Of a stretch of DNA of 42,310 bases, positions 1-7,961 are shown in pieces. Under the pieces are notes generated by a model. The model made no database searches and was not told where the DNA came from. It saw nothing but the letters and a program-made list of their open reading frames with translations. The number at the start of each line of letters is the position of its first letter. The stretch's first letter is position 1. Source of the DNA: Planctomyces sp. (lineage in GTDB: Bacteria; Planctomycetota; Planctomycetia; Planctomycetales; Planctomycetaceae); assembly GCA_005791255.1 (NCBI GenBank), contig SXXK01000167.1:1-42310 (forward strand), in the 5' to 3' direction. A program made the translations under genes and the position numbers.

Positions 1-200
1 CGAGGCGGCACTGTTGGCTGATTGAGCACCTGTTGCAGAGCACGAATGCGACCGGCGAGGCGTGCCTGCTGGAATCCCTGCTGGAATCCCTGCTGGAATC
101 CCTGTTGGAATCCCTGTTGGAATCCCTGTTCAAAGCCGCGTGCAAAGAGTGCTTCAAGGCAATTGGGCATGTGTTTCTCCGACCCTGGCGTTTATCCAGT
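1..200 (-). pseudogene. Duplicated 3' end of an Rpn-family gene (truncated copy, runs off window edge)
   Basis: Read on the minus strand, this stretch closely matches the last third of the neighbouring Rpn gene (PGSEK-MPNCLEALFARG, then a repeat core, then ARLAGRIRALQQVLNQPT). Similarity stops near position 200, where the frame has a TAA just before the PGSEK codons, so no nuclease domain is attached. An ATG at 170-168 (MPNCLEALFARG) has GGAG six bases upstream (177-180). A short free-standing protein could therefore be made, continuing past the window start. The repeat core differs from the neighbour: five QGFQ units instead of QGLERGRE units. It may be a decayed duplication or a stand-alone small Rpn protein; the missing 3' end prevents a decision. 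Confidence 0.7.
66..125 (-). repeat. 12-bp tandem repeat inside the Rpn tail copy
   Basis: Five direct copies of a 12-bp unit (plus strand CTGCTGGAATCC or CTGTTGGAATCC) run without spacers, followed by a partial sixth. On the minus strand they encode QGFQ units in frame with the flanking conserved Rpn tail sequence. The copies are near identical, which suggests recent expansion. Confidence 0.9.
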
Positions 201-252
201 GAGGACGCGAGGCGACTGTGATCGAGCACAGGCCGGCAGTGGGGGGAGGAAG

Positions 253-270
253 GACCCGTCACTGCGGGTC
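253..270 (-). terminator. Weak hairpin over the Rpn stop codon
   Basis: GACCCG (253-258) and CGGGTC (265-270) can form a 6-bp stem with a 6-base loop that contains the stop codon of the Rpn gene. Reading minus, it is followed by a pyrimidine-rich stretch rather than a clean U run. This is a possible terminator, weakly supported. Confidence 0.3.
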
Positions 271-534
271 AAGATTCAGCAGCGATGCCAGTTCTGCAGC
301 CTGCGCCTGCAGTTCAGTGAGGGATTTTGAGGCCAGTTCGCGGGGCGTCATTGTCGGCTGATTGAGCACCTGCTGCAGAGTACGAATGCGACCGGCGAGG
401 AGTCCGCGTTCGAGTCCCTGCTCGCGTCCGCGTTCGAGGCCCTGCTCGCGTCCACGTTCGAGGCCCTTTTCAAGACCCTCTTCTAGGCCCTGTTCAACGC
501 CGCGTGCAAAGAGTGCTTCAAGGCAATTGGGCAT
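259..534 (-). CDS. Candidate internal small protein of the Rpn gene (RpnS-like)
   Basis: An in-frame ATG (532-534) inside the Rpn gene begins MPNCLEALFARG and would give a 91-residue protein made of the repeat tail and C-terminus only. It is preceded by GGAG at 541-544 with a six-base spacer, a better ribosome site than most genes here have. In E. coli, internal starts in rpn genes produce small C-terminal proteins that block the toxic full-length nuclease. The sequence shows the start and ribosome site; the antitoxin role is inferred from that family work. The same ATG and GGAG are conserved in the duplicated tail at 168-180, which argues the start is functional. Confidence 0.45.
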   Translation of the reverse strand: MPNCLEALFARGVEQGLEEGLEKGLERGREQGLERGREQGLERGLLAGRIRTLQQVLNQPTMTPRELASKSLTELQAQAAELASLLNLDPQ

Positions 535-1275
535 TTGTTTCTCCGACCCTGGCAGTTGTCCAGTGTGAAATGCGAGTTCCAGTTGTTCGAGGTTCGGCGC
601 GTCAAACACTGAGCACAGATAAATCATAATATCGTTGAGCGTGTCCTGTTGGGAATGGATTTTTCCCCAGTTCTGCAGAAGTTTGAAGAGGTCCGCCAGC
701 GATTCGAAGGGCAGTTCCGGGGAGCGAGAAATCTGCAGGGCACGAACACGGGCTTCCAGTTCCGGAAAGTCCGGCAAAAATGCGGATTTCAGCAGGTTCA
801 AATCGACGTGTATGACTCGCATATCGGGTACGAAGTCCAGCAGGTCGTCCTCGGCCTGCACCTTGTCACGGAGCGACGTCGGTTCGTCCCAGACGTGTTC
901 TCCGTGGTAGACCACAATTGGAATAATGACACCCGGCGGCTGGCCATTACGGTCGAGCCATTCGTGGATTCTGAGCACATATCTGAGCAGTTGCAGAGCA
1001 ATTCTGCGATCGACCCAGCTTTTGTGTTCGAGCAGCAGCCAGATCCAAACCTGTGTCCCGTTCCGCATGCGAGCTGTGTAGAGGGCATCGAGCCGATTTT
1101 CATGTTCGTCGGCGGCCAGAAAGGATTCTTTGGCGGGCTGGATGGAATCCGGATCGAGCCTTTCATAGAGCGTCGCCGGCAGTTGGAGTTTCAGCAGTGC
1201 GCGGGCATTTTCGAGCACATCAAAAGTGCGGCGGAAGAAGTGGTCGTGGGGGTTTTGTGGGTGGAATTCATTCAT
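259..1275 (-). CDS. Rpn family recombination-promoting nuclease / YhgA-like (Transposase_31 fold)
   Basis: A 338-residue protein of the Rpn/YhgA family: PD-(D/E)XK nucleases linked in E. coli to DNA cleavage, RecA-independent recombination and phage restriction. The N-terminal domain shows the family pattern: DHFFRRTF near residue 12, LQLP near 31, D63 in RLDALY, then LLLEHKS with E83 and K85 as the expected metal-site residues, and LLRYVLRIHEWL. The C-terminal tail carries QGLERGRE-type repeats, followed by AGRIRTLQQVLNQPT. The ATG at 1275 (MNEFHPQN) is chosen over an in-frame start 25 codons upstream because GGGG lies six bases before it and the family homology begins there. The catalytic residues are intact, so the protein may be active. 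A truncated duplicate of its tail lies directly downstream. Confidence 0.85.
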   Translation of the reverse strand: MNEFHPQNPHDHFFRRTFDVLENARALLKLQLPATLYERLDPDSIQPAKESFLAADEHENRLDALYTARMRNGTQVWIWLLLEHKSWVDRRIALQLLRYVLRIHEWLDRNGQPPGVIIPIVVYHGEHVWDEPTSLRDKVQAEDDLLDFVPDMRVIHVDLNLLKSAFLPDFPELEARVRALQISRSPELPFESLADLFKLLQNWGKIHSQQDTLNDIMIYLCSVFDAPNLEQLELAFHTGQLPGSEKQMPNCLEALFARGVEQGLEEGLEKGLERGREQGLERGREQGLERGLLAGRIRTLQQVLNQPTMTPRELASKSLTELQAQAAELASLLNLDPQ

Positions 1276-1360
1276 ATCCCCAATGATGTATTGAAAAACG
1301 CGATAAATCAAGCGAATTTCGCGGCTTTTTGCTGAGCAGTTGCCGGGCACGGCAGCGGTG

Positions 1361-1392
1361 CGGCCCCGGATGTGTCACCGCATCCGGGGCCG
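1361..1392 (-). terminator. Strong hairpin after the DUF1501 gene
   Basis: A perfect 12-bp stem (CGGCCCCGGATG at 1361-1372, CATCCGGGGCCG at 1381-1392) has an 8-base loop. It lies 20 bases beyond the DUF1501 stop codon and upstream of the Rpn gene on the same strand. There is no U tract, but position and stability fit transcription termination of the cytochrome/DUF1501 operon. Confidence 0.65.
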
Positions 1393-1411
1393 TCAGGCAC
1401 ACTCGCAGTGT

Positions 1412-2809
1412 TCAACTGAAAATCCCGTGGTGCACCTTGCCGGCAACGTCGGTGAGCCGAAAGTCGCGACCGGCATAGCGATACGTCAATCGCTCATGAT
1501 CCATCCCCAGCAGGTGCAGCAGGGTCGCGTGGACATCATGGATGTGCATAGGGTTCTCGGCCGCGTAATAACCATACTCATCCGATGCACCGTAACGCAT
1601 CCCACCCCGCACACCTCCACCGGCCATCCACATCGTGAAACCCTCGGGATTGTGGTCACGTCCATCTGTGGTGCCCTGAGCGGTCGGAGTTCTGCCAAAC
1701 TCACCGCCCCAGAGAACCAGAGTGTCGTCCAGCAGTCCGCGCTGTTTCAGGTCGGTCAGCAGTCCGGCGATGGGGCGGTCAACCTCCAGTGCGTTTTTGG
1801 TATGTCCTTTGCGCAGGTCTCCGTGCTGATCCCACTGTACGAATGCGTCGCTGTGAGTGACCTGGATGAACCGCACGCCGGCTTCGGCAAAGCGACGAGC
1901 CATCAGGCACTGGCGAGCAAAATTCTCGGTCACTTTGTCGTGCAGGCCATAGAGTTCCTGCGTTTCGTGGGTTTCCTGGGTCAGATCCTGCAGTCGCGGC
2001 ATTTCGGTCTGCATCCGGAACGCCAGTTCGTAGGACTGGATGCGGGCTTCGAGGGCCATTTCGGCGGGATTTTGCTGCAGTTGTTGTTCATTGAGCGCTC
2101 GCAGCAGGTCGAGTTGTGTTCGCTGGGCCGGTGAGGACCAGCGAGGATTGGCGATGTACCGCACCGCAGCGGCCGTAGCCGGCTGGCTGGCCACCCCAAG
2201 CGGAATGCCCTGACTTTGCGCCGGCAGAAATGCCGAACCCCAGTTATTGCGACCACCGTGGGCCAGCGTGGGGCAGATCGTTATGAAGGCCGGCAGATTT
2301 TGGTTTTCTGTGCCCAGACCGTAACTGACCCATGCGCCCATGCTGGGGCGAACAAAATTGTCACTGCCGGTGTGCAGCTTCAGAGCGGCTCCGCCGTGGG
2401 CCGCGTTGGTGCCGTGGCACGAGTTGAGAAAGCAGATGTCGTCCACACAGCGAGCCACATGGGGAAACAGTTCGCTGACAGGGATTCCACTTTGTCCGTG
2501 CTGCCGAAAGCGCCATGGAGATCCCAGCAGGTTGCCGGTTGGAGCAAACTGGACACGTGGCTTGGCAAAGGGCAGCGATTTGCCGTCATCCTGCTGCAGC
2601 TTTGGCTTGTAGTCGAAGGTGTCGACCTGCGAGGGCCCACCCTTCATGAACATGAAGATCACGCGTTTCGCGCGAGGCTGAAAGTGGAATGGGCTGGTGC
2701 CGGAGTCCGCTGCAGACACGGCATGCAGCAATGCTGAGCAGGCTGTGCTGCCGAATCCAACAGCAGTGGCTCGAAGAGCCTGACGTCGATGGCTACGGAA
2801 CTCTGACAT
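1412..2809 (-). CDS. DUF1501 family protein, Tat-exported
   Basis: A 465-residue member of DUF1501 (PF07394), a sulfatase/alkaline-phosphatase-like family greatly expanded in planctomycetes; its substrate is unknown. The N-terminus carries a twin-arginine signal (SHRRQALRATAVGFG, then a hydrophobic stretch ending SAADSG), so it is exported folded. Family landmarks are the MFMKGGPSQVDTFDYKP segment near residue 52, LVLWGGEFGRTP near 365, GRDHNPEGFTMWMAGGG, and a C-terminal HDVHATLLHLLG. The ATG at 2809 follows AGGTG. It lies 12 bases after the stop of the DUF1549/DUF1553 gene, the standard two-gene planctomycete operon, so both probably act in the same periplasmic process, possibly polysaccharide-related. 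Confidence 0.92.
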   Translation of the reverse strand: MSEFRSHRRQALRATAVGFGSTACSALLHAVSAADSGTSPFHFQPRAKRVIFMFMKGGPSQVDTFDYKPKLQQDDGKSLPFAKPRVQFAPTGNLLGSPWRFRQHGQSGIPVSELFPHVARCVDDICFLNSCHGTNAAHGGAALKLHTGSDNFVRPSMGAWVSYGLGTENQNLPAFITICPTLAHGGRNNWGSAFLPAQSQGIPLGVASQPATAAAVRYIANPRWSSPAQRTQLDLLRALNEQQLQQNPAEMALEARIQSYELAFRMQTEMPRLQDLTQETHETQELYGLHDKVTENFARQCLMARRFAEAGVRFIQVTHSDAFVQWDQHGDLRKGHTKNALEVDRPIAGLLTDLKQRGLLDDTLVLWGGEFGRTPTAQGTTDGRDHNPEGFTMWMAGGGVRGGMRYGASDEYGYYAAENPMHIHDVHATLLHLLGMDHERLTYRYAGRDFRLTDVAGKVHHGIFS

Positions 2810-2821
2810 AACAGCACCTGT

Positions 2822-5266
2822 TCAGCGAATGTACAGAAATTCGTTCGACATCAGCAGTGTCTGGCTGAGGCTGGTCCAGACGGCCAGATCACGCTCGGCT
2901 TCCGGAACACCATCGGCCTGTAACTGAATGTTCAACTGGCGGGCAGCCTGCTGCAGTCCGTCAAGTTCTGCGGCGGACAACTGTCGTCCCAGCACAGCGC
3001 GGGGCAGTCGATCGGCTCGAACTGAAAAATCTGAACTGCTGCTGCAGAGATCCCGCGCCAGATGCTCGGCCGCCGAAATGACCAGCGGACTGTTCATCAG
3101 AAACAGTGCCTGTGAAGCCACCGTCGATGCGCCACGATCACCATTGGGCACAGTGCCGTCCGTGCAGTCGAACAGCGACATGGCATCATACAGATTGTTG
3201 CGGATGACCGGCAGATAGACGGACCGTCTGAGAGAATCGTAGGAGGTCAGATCCTTCGATGTGTGGTCGAACAGGAATTCCCGATTCTTCACGTGCAGCA
3301 TGGATTCTCCGATGCTGCGATCCAGCCTGCCGCAAACAGCAAGTATCGAGTCACGAACAGATTCGGCCTCCAACCGCTGCACGGACCACCGCCATTGCAG
3401 GTGATTGTCAGGATCCGTCTGTTCGGCCGGATTGCTGCGGTCGGCGGACGCCTGCCAGGTCTGTGACAGCAGAATGCGACGGTGCAGGGCTTTCAGTGAC
3501 CAGCCACTGCTGACGAAGTCCGCTGCCAGCCATTCCAGCAGTGGCGGATTTACGGGTGGTTCGGACTGGTGTCCGAAGTTGTCAGCGGTGGCGACAATGC
3601 CTCGGCCAAAATGCCAGCGCCACACCCGATTCACAATGACTCGCGGCGTCAGTGGATTGCGTGTACTGGTCAGCCACTCGGCGAACTCGAGACGACCGCT
3701 GTGTCCGTCAGAGATTCGGAAGGAGCTGTCGGCATCGAGGACTACCGGGATTGTGCGAGGGACGAGGCGTCCAGGAGCGAGGTGATTGCCGCGTGACAGA
3801 ATGCGTGCATTGGCAATTTCGGCTTCCGTCACTCCCATAGCCGTGGGCAGTTCCGGGACGGCCGCTTCAAGTTCCCTGAGGGATGCCCTGAGCGCGGCGA
3901 GTTGCTGCTGGATTTCTGCAGGCAGTTGATTCTCGGGGACAGGCTGACCAGCGGCAGTGGTGCTGCCGGCCGCTGATGATTGCTGCAGCAGGCCATCAAT
4001 TTCTGCCTTTTTTGCCGCGATCTGCGCCTGATGCTGTTCCAGTCGCTGGCGATCGGCTGTGGTGGCAACGGAGTTTTCATGCCATTTGGCGATCCGTTTC
4101 AGAGATTCCATGGTTCTGGTGCTCTGAAAGATGCCGGCCAGCGAGTAGTAGTCGGCCTGCGTCAGCGGATCGAATTTGTGATCGTGGCAGCGGGCACATC
4201 CGATGGTAAGTCCCAGCATGGAGCGTCCGATGGTGTCCAGTTGTTCGTCGATGATGTCCAGCATCAGTTTCTTTTCGTCGCCCTCGGCCAGGACTTTGGG
4301 GCCGAGCGACAGAAAGCCGGTGGCTATCAGTCGGTCATTCCGCGTCTGTTCGTCGGAAGCTGAGTCGGTGAGCAGGTCGCCGGCCAGTTGTTCGCGGAGA
4401 AACTGGTCAAATGGTTTATCGTGCTGGATTGAACGAATGACGTAGTTGCGATAACGCCAGGCATTGCCGTGGGCGATGTTTTCGTCAAGTCCATTGGAAT
4501 CAGCGTAGCGCACGACATCCAGCCAGTGTCGTCCCCAGTGTTCCCCGTACTGCTGACTGTCCAGCAGCCGGTCGATGACTGTGGCGAAGGCGGTGGGGGA
4601 AGCGTCGGCAAGGAACGCGTCAATTTCGGCGGGTGCGGGCGGCAGTCCGGTGAGCATCAGCGATGCGCGGCGGATCAGTGTCAGTTTGTCAGCGGGCGGG
4701 TTTCGGACAAAACCACGCTGCTGCAGCAGGCGTTCTGTCAGCACATCGACCGGGTTGGCGTCGGCGGCTGGCAGTGCGGGTGGCTGCAGGGGCCGAAACG
4801 CCCAAAATTGGCGGGCCTGCGCGGGCTGGAACGGGAGTGCCGGCTGAACAGGAACGACAGCGCCTTCCGGGTGTTGAGCTCCTTCCGCGATCCACTGCTG
4901 CAGCACTGCAATGTCTTCGTCCGGCAGTTTCCCGTCAGGTGGCATCTGCAGGGTGGCATCAGCGCGGCGAACCGCCATCATCAGCAGGCTTTCGTCGGGC
5001 TTGCCGGGAATGATCGGAGGCCCTGCCTTGCCCCCGGTGTTCAGAGCCTGCAGGGAATCCAGCCGCAAACCGGATTCCTGAGCATCCGGACCGTGGCAGG
5101 ACAGGCAGTGCTGCTGCAGGAGCGGTGCAATTTTTGTGGTGAACGTGTCATCGCCGGCAGCACAGGTCGCGTTTGAGCCCAGTGAGATCTGAATCACGAG
5201 CAGTGCGAGGAGCAGCCGTATCGGGCAGCGACGAACGAATTCGGAAGTGCTGGCGGGGACGGACAT
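2822..5266 (-). CDS. PSCyt1-DUF1549-DUF1553 (PSD1) cytochrome-type protein
   Basis: An 814-residue secreted protein of the planctomycete cytochrome family. After a signal peptide (RLLLALLVIQISLG) comes a PSCyt1 domain with a single c-type heme site, CLSCH at residues 54-58. DUF1549 follows (YGEHWGRHWLDVVRYADSNG near 235, CARCHDHKFDP in the middle), then a coiled-coil-like spacer rich in Gln and Ala, and DUF1553 in the C-terminal half (NPLTPRVIVNRVWRWHFGRG, then LFDCTDGTVPNGDRGAS). The ATG at 5266 has AAGGA seven bases upstream and starts just before the signal peptide; an upstream in-frame ATG would lie within the putative promoter region. The biochemical role of the family is unproven; redox activity is inferred from the heme motif. 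Confidence 0.93.
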   Translation of the reverse strand: MSVPASTSEFVRRCPIRLLLALLVIQISLGSNATCAAGDDTFTTKIAPLLQQHCLSCHGPDAQESGLRLDSLQALNTGGKAGPPIIPGKPDESLLMMAVRRADATLQMPPDGKLPDEDIAVLQQWIAEGAQHPEGAVVPVQPALPFQPAQARQFWAFRPLQPPALPAADANPVDVLTERLLQQRGFVRNPPADKLTLIRRASLMLTGLPPAPAEIDAFLADASPTAFATVIDRLLDSQQYGEHWGRHWLDVVRYADSNGLDENIAHGNAWRYRNYVIRSIQHDKPFDQFLREQLAGDLLTDSASDEQTRNDRLIATGFLSLGPKVLAEGDEKKLMLDIIDEQLDTIGRSMLGLTIGCARCHDHKFDPLTQADYYSLAGIFQSTRTMESLKRIAKWHENSVATTADRQRLEQHQAQIAAKKAEIDGLLQQSSAAGSTTAAGQPVPENQLPAEIQQQLAALRASLRELEAAVPELPTAMGVTEAEIANARILSRGNHLAPGRLVPRTIPVVLDADSSFRISDGHSGRLEFAEWLTSTRNPLTPRVIVNRVWRWHFGRGIVATADNFGHQSEPPVNPPLLEWLAADFVSSGWSLKALHRRILLSQTWQASADRSNPAEQTDPDNHLQWRWSVQRLEAESVRDSILAVCGRLDRSIGESMLHVKNREFLFDHTSKDLTSYDSLRRSVYLPVIRNNLYDAMSLFDCTDGTVPNGDRGASTVASQALFLMNSPLVISAAEHLARDLCSSSSDFSVRADRLPRAVLGRQLSAAELDGLQQAARQLNIQLQADGVPEAERDLAVWTSLSQTLLMSNEFLYIR

Positions 5267-5303
5267 GGGACAGTCCTTGGTTTGGCAAACAGGCGGGACC
5301 GTC

Positions 5304-5332
5304 AGCGTACGCATTTCGCGGGGGAATCTCAA
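5304..5332 (-). promoter_or_regulatory. Candidate sigma-70 promoter of the cytochrome/DUF1501 operon
   Basis: Read minus, TTGAGA (5332-5327) and TACGCT (5309-5304) are 17 bases apart. The -35 is good and the -10 weak. Transcription would begin near 5297, about 30 bases before the ATG at 5266. Confidence 0.35.
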
Positions 5333-5334
5333 GT

Positions 5335-5715
5335 TCAGTCGAACATACCGCTGACGTTCGGGACGTAATCGTCCACGAAAACCTGCTGAAAGCTGTAAAC
5401 CCCGAAGAAATCCTCGAGACAGTCATCCTGCGTGCGGCGCATGTCGCCGGATTCAATCATCTGGAACACGATTTGGCCGAAGTCATCGGTGGTGTGAACA
5501 CCCCAGCGAGCAAACACGAGGGGGCACAGCATGCCGAAGCTCTGCAGGCCCAGCAGTCGGATCCCTTCCAGCAGTTCCGGGCCGGAGATGTGACCGGTTT
5601 TTTCTGAGCCGGAGTTACGGCCGAGCTGCTGCTGTGTGTAGCGGAGGGCGGCGTAGACGAAGCGAAAGGCCGCTGGGTGGTAGGTACTGGACGAAGTGCT
5701 GCTGAGCGATTCCAT
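5335..5715 (-). CDS. Minf_1886 family protein (TIGR04138)
   Basis: A 126-residue protein matching a small family known from Planctomycetes and Verrucomicrobia. Recognisable family features are FRFVYAALRYTQQQLGR near residue 17, HISGPELLEGIRLLGLQSFG near 42, RWGVHTTDDFGQIVFQMIE near 70, and the acidic DDCLEDFFGVYSFQQVF near the end. No catalytic motif, signal peptide or membrane segment is visible, so it is a cytosolic protein of unknown function. It stands just upstream of the cytochrome gene on the same strand but is probably separately promoted. Confidence 0.88.
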   Translation of the reverse strand: MESLSSTSSSTYHPAAFRFVYAALRYTQQQLGRNSGSEKTGHISGPELLEGIRLLGLQSFGMLCPLVFARWGVHTTDDFGQIVFQMIESGDMRRTQDDCLEDFFGVYSFQQVFVDDYVPNVSGMFD

Positions 5716-5811
5716 CGAGACTTAACCCATGTTTTTTAACGAGCAATGAATTGATCCGGCAACGAATGATAATCCGATGCAACAGTGGAATGAAGCGCGG
5801 GTTTGGAATTT

Positions 5812-6720
5812 TCAGTCATCCTCGCCATTCTCATTCCGCCGGGATCCTCGCGAGATCACCGTGACGATGTCTGATTCATCGGCAATCTGCCGGCGTCCAT
5901 CATCGAACACGACCACCAGTTTTCTGGCCAGCAGTTCCTGGGAGAGCACCCTGCCCTGCCCTGACCTGGTCAGCACGGTGGCACCGATCGGCGGCAATTC
6001 CCGCCGATGTTCTTCGTAGGTGTCATATTCGTATCGCAGGCAGCATTTGAGTCTGCCGCAGCGACCGGAGATTTTGCTGGGGTCGAGCGAGGCTTTTTGC
6101 AGTTTGGCCATTTTCATGGAAACGGCCGGCATTTCGCGCAGGTGCGTGTTGCAGCAGACGGGTTTGCCGCAGTCGCCGTAGTCTGCCAGCAGCCGGGCTT
6201 CGTCGCGGATGCCGATCTGTCGCATCTCAATCCGCAGGTTGAAGTCACGCGCCAGCAGCCGGACTAGTTCACGGAAATCGATTCGCGATTCTGACAGGTA
6301 GTACAGGACCAGTTTCTCGCCACCGAATATCAGTTCCACGTCAATCAGCTGCATCTGCAGGGTTCGTTCCCTCATCAGCTCAGCGGATCGCCGGAAGAGT
6401 TCCCGTTCGCGAATGGCATGCTCTTCGCGAGCTCGTCGATCGTCGTCCGTCACCGGCCGCAGAATGCGACCTCCGCCGGACCGTCCGCCGCCCATGAAGG
6501 TTGCAGTGCGAGCATCTGCAGGGCACAGCACCACTCCCCACTCGACGCCACGCTCTGATCTGACGATCACTTCGTCACCACGCTGAAATCGCTGGTCCCG
6601 ACGTGCCTCAAAGTCCCCCAGCAGCCGTGTGTTGCCGTAGCGGACGACGCAGCGCGGGGAATCGGTGCGGGAAGATTCGGGACGGGACACTTCTGAGTCC
6701 CGTGTGGATGATTCGGACAT
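5812..6720 (-). CDS. PSP1 domain protein, RicT/YaaT-like
   Basis: A 302-residue protein with the PSP1 C-terminal domain. In Bacillus subtilis the homologue RicT (YaaT) forms an iron-sulfur complex with RicA and RicF that affects RNA processing and development. Visible landmarks: GDEVIVRSERGVEWGVVL near residue 47, a helical segment at 90-115 (RAREEHAIRERELFRRSAELM), FGGEKLVLYYLSESRIDFRELVRLLARDF, then the cysteine clusters CGKPVCC and CGRLKCCLRYEYDTYEEHR, the expected metal or Fe-S ligands. The C-terminal tail returns to a beta-rich segment. The first 25 residues are Ser/Arg-rich and probably disordered. No signal peptide is present. RicA or RicF partners are not in this window. Confidence 0.88.
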   Translation of the reverse strand: MSESSTRDSEVSRPESSRTDSPRCVVRYGNTRLLGDFEARRDQRFQRGDEVIVRSERGVEWGVVLCPADARTATFMGGGRSGGGRILRPVTDDDRRAREEHAIRERELFRRSAELMRERTLQMQLIDVELIFGGEKLVLYYLSESRIDFRELVRLLARDFNLRIEMRQIGIRDEARLLADYGDCGKPVCCNTHLREMPAVSMKMAKLQKASLDPSKISGRCGRLKCCLRYEYDTYEEHRRELPPIGATVLTRSGQGRVLSQELLARKLVVVFDDGRRQIADESDIVTVISRGSRRNENGEDD

Positions 6721-6845
6721 TCAGGCCACTTTCTGACGGGGCAATCAGGCAGATGGGCAGCCCCGGCCGCCAACCTCCTGCCGCGGCGAAGCATAGCGGA
6801 AGGACGCGGGAAAAGCACGTCAGGAAGGCGGAACGATTTGCTGAG

Positions 6846-7904
6846 TCAGCGGATGGGGCTGGCCGGTCCGCCGATGCGAAACTGACAAAGCCAGATTCCC
6901 AGAACATACAGCAGCAGCAGGGGGAACATCATCAGCAGCATGCTCCAGGGATCCGGCGAGGCCGTCAGCAGCATGGAAGCGATGGAAATCGCCAGCACCG
7001 CGATGCGCCAGTTTTCCCGGTAGGTCTGTACGGTACAGACGCCGATGCGTTCGAGGAAGACCATGACGAGCGGCAGCTGGAAGCTGATGCCAAAGAGAAG
7101 TGGCATCAGCATGGCCATGCTGATGTATTCGCTGAGTCGTGGCTGGACTGTGACCCCGAGCCATTGATTGAAGCCAATGAGAAAGTCCAGCATCAGCGGG
7201 AAGGCGTAGAAGTAGCCGGCCATTGCTCCGAGTGCAAACAGGATGACGCTGAGGGGCAAATAGACATAAACGTAGCGACGTTCGTGCGGATAAAGACCGG
7301 CGGCAACAAACAGCCACAACTGGTAGAAGACCCAGGGTGCAGCGAGGATCAGTCCGCTGAAAAAGCAGACCTTCATGTAAGCCATGAAGCCTTCCTCCAC
7401 CTTGAAGGTGGTAATGCGGGACGTGTCCTCGATGACGCGCTGCAGCTGTGCGAATTCGGGAGCGGTGATGACCACGTTGACAAATTCGGCGGATGGAGCG
7501 GGGCTGGCGGGGGGGGGCGCGGGGTTCTGCCCGAGTGCTTTGAGCAGTTCAGCGCGGTCGATTCGCACGAGCAACTGATCGGATTTCAGGGCCGGGGGCT
7601 GAGGCTGAGCCGGCGTCGGCTGGTTGGTGTTCCCGGCTTTGGTGGTGCCGGAGAACATCCCTGTGAGGTATTGATAGAACGACTGTTTGGGGACATCCAT
7701 GGCGACATTTTCGATGCCGCGTTCGCGGAGTGCTTTTTCGACGGGCTGTCGGAGCCAGTAGAAGATGCGATCTCCGAAGAACAGGCTGACGGCGACGGCA
7801 AGCAGCAGGCCCACAACGGCGCGAAACACATGAATCCGCAGCACTTCGAGGTGCTCGCCGAAGGTCATGGTGGTATCGTCGAACAGGTCGTGGTTTCGGG
7901 GCAT
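6846..7904 (-). CDS. tatC: Sec-independent protein translocase TatC
   Basis: The polytopic receptor subunit of the twin-arginine translocase, 352 residues against about 250 in most bacteria. It begins with the typical MTFGEHLEVLR amphipathic segment before TM1 (residues 25-45). The later helices are clear: FFSGLILAAPWVFYQLWLFV, YLPLSVILFALGAMAGYFYA, MLMPLLFGISFQLPLVMVFL, and a C-terminal pair. Conserved GLYPHERR precedes TM3. The extra length lies in the first periplasmic loop, about residues 75-170, rich in Pro, Gln and Ala. A C9 run on the coding strand (G9 at 7509-7517 on plus) encodes part of that loop. TatA and TatB are not nearby. Several proteins in this window carry Tat signals and would depend on this system. 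Confidence 0.95.
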   Translation of the reverse strand: MPRNHDLFDDTTMTFGEHLEVLRIHVFRAVVGLLLAVAVSLFFGDRIFYWLRQPVEKALRERGIENVAMDVPKQSFYQYLTGMFSGTTKAGNTNQPTPAQPQPPALKSDQLLVRIDRAELLKALGQNPAPPPASPAPSAEFVNVVITAPEFAQLQRVIEDTSRITTFKVEEGFMAYMKVCFFSGLILAAPWVFYQLWLFVAAGLYPHERRYVYVYLPLSVILFALGAMAGYFYAFPLMLDFLIGFNQWLGVTVQPRLSEYISMAMLMPLLFGISFQLPLVMVFLERIGVCTVQTYRENWRIAVLAISIASMLLTASPDPWSMLLMMFPLLLLYVLGIWLCQFRIGGPASPIR

Positions 7905-7961
7905 TTCCGGTTTTCGCGAGGGCGTTCTGTTCAGGGAAGGACCATTGTTCAGGGAGGCCGG

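Noticed and set aside
66-125. Short repeats considered as a CRISPR array
   Set aside because: Units of 12 bp are directly adjacent without spacers and encode a protein repeat in frame.
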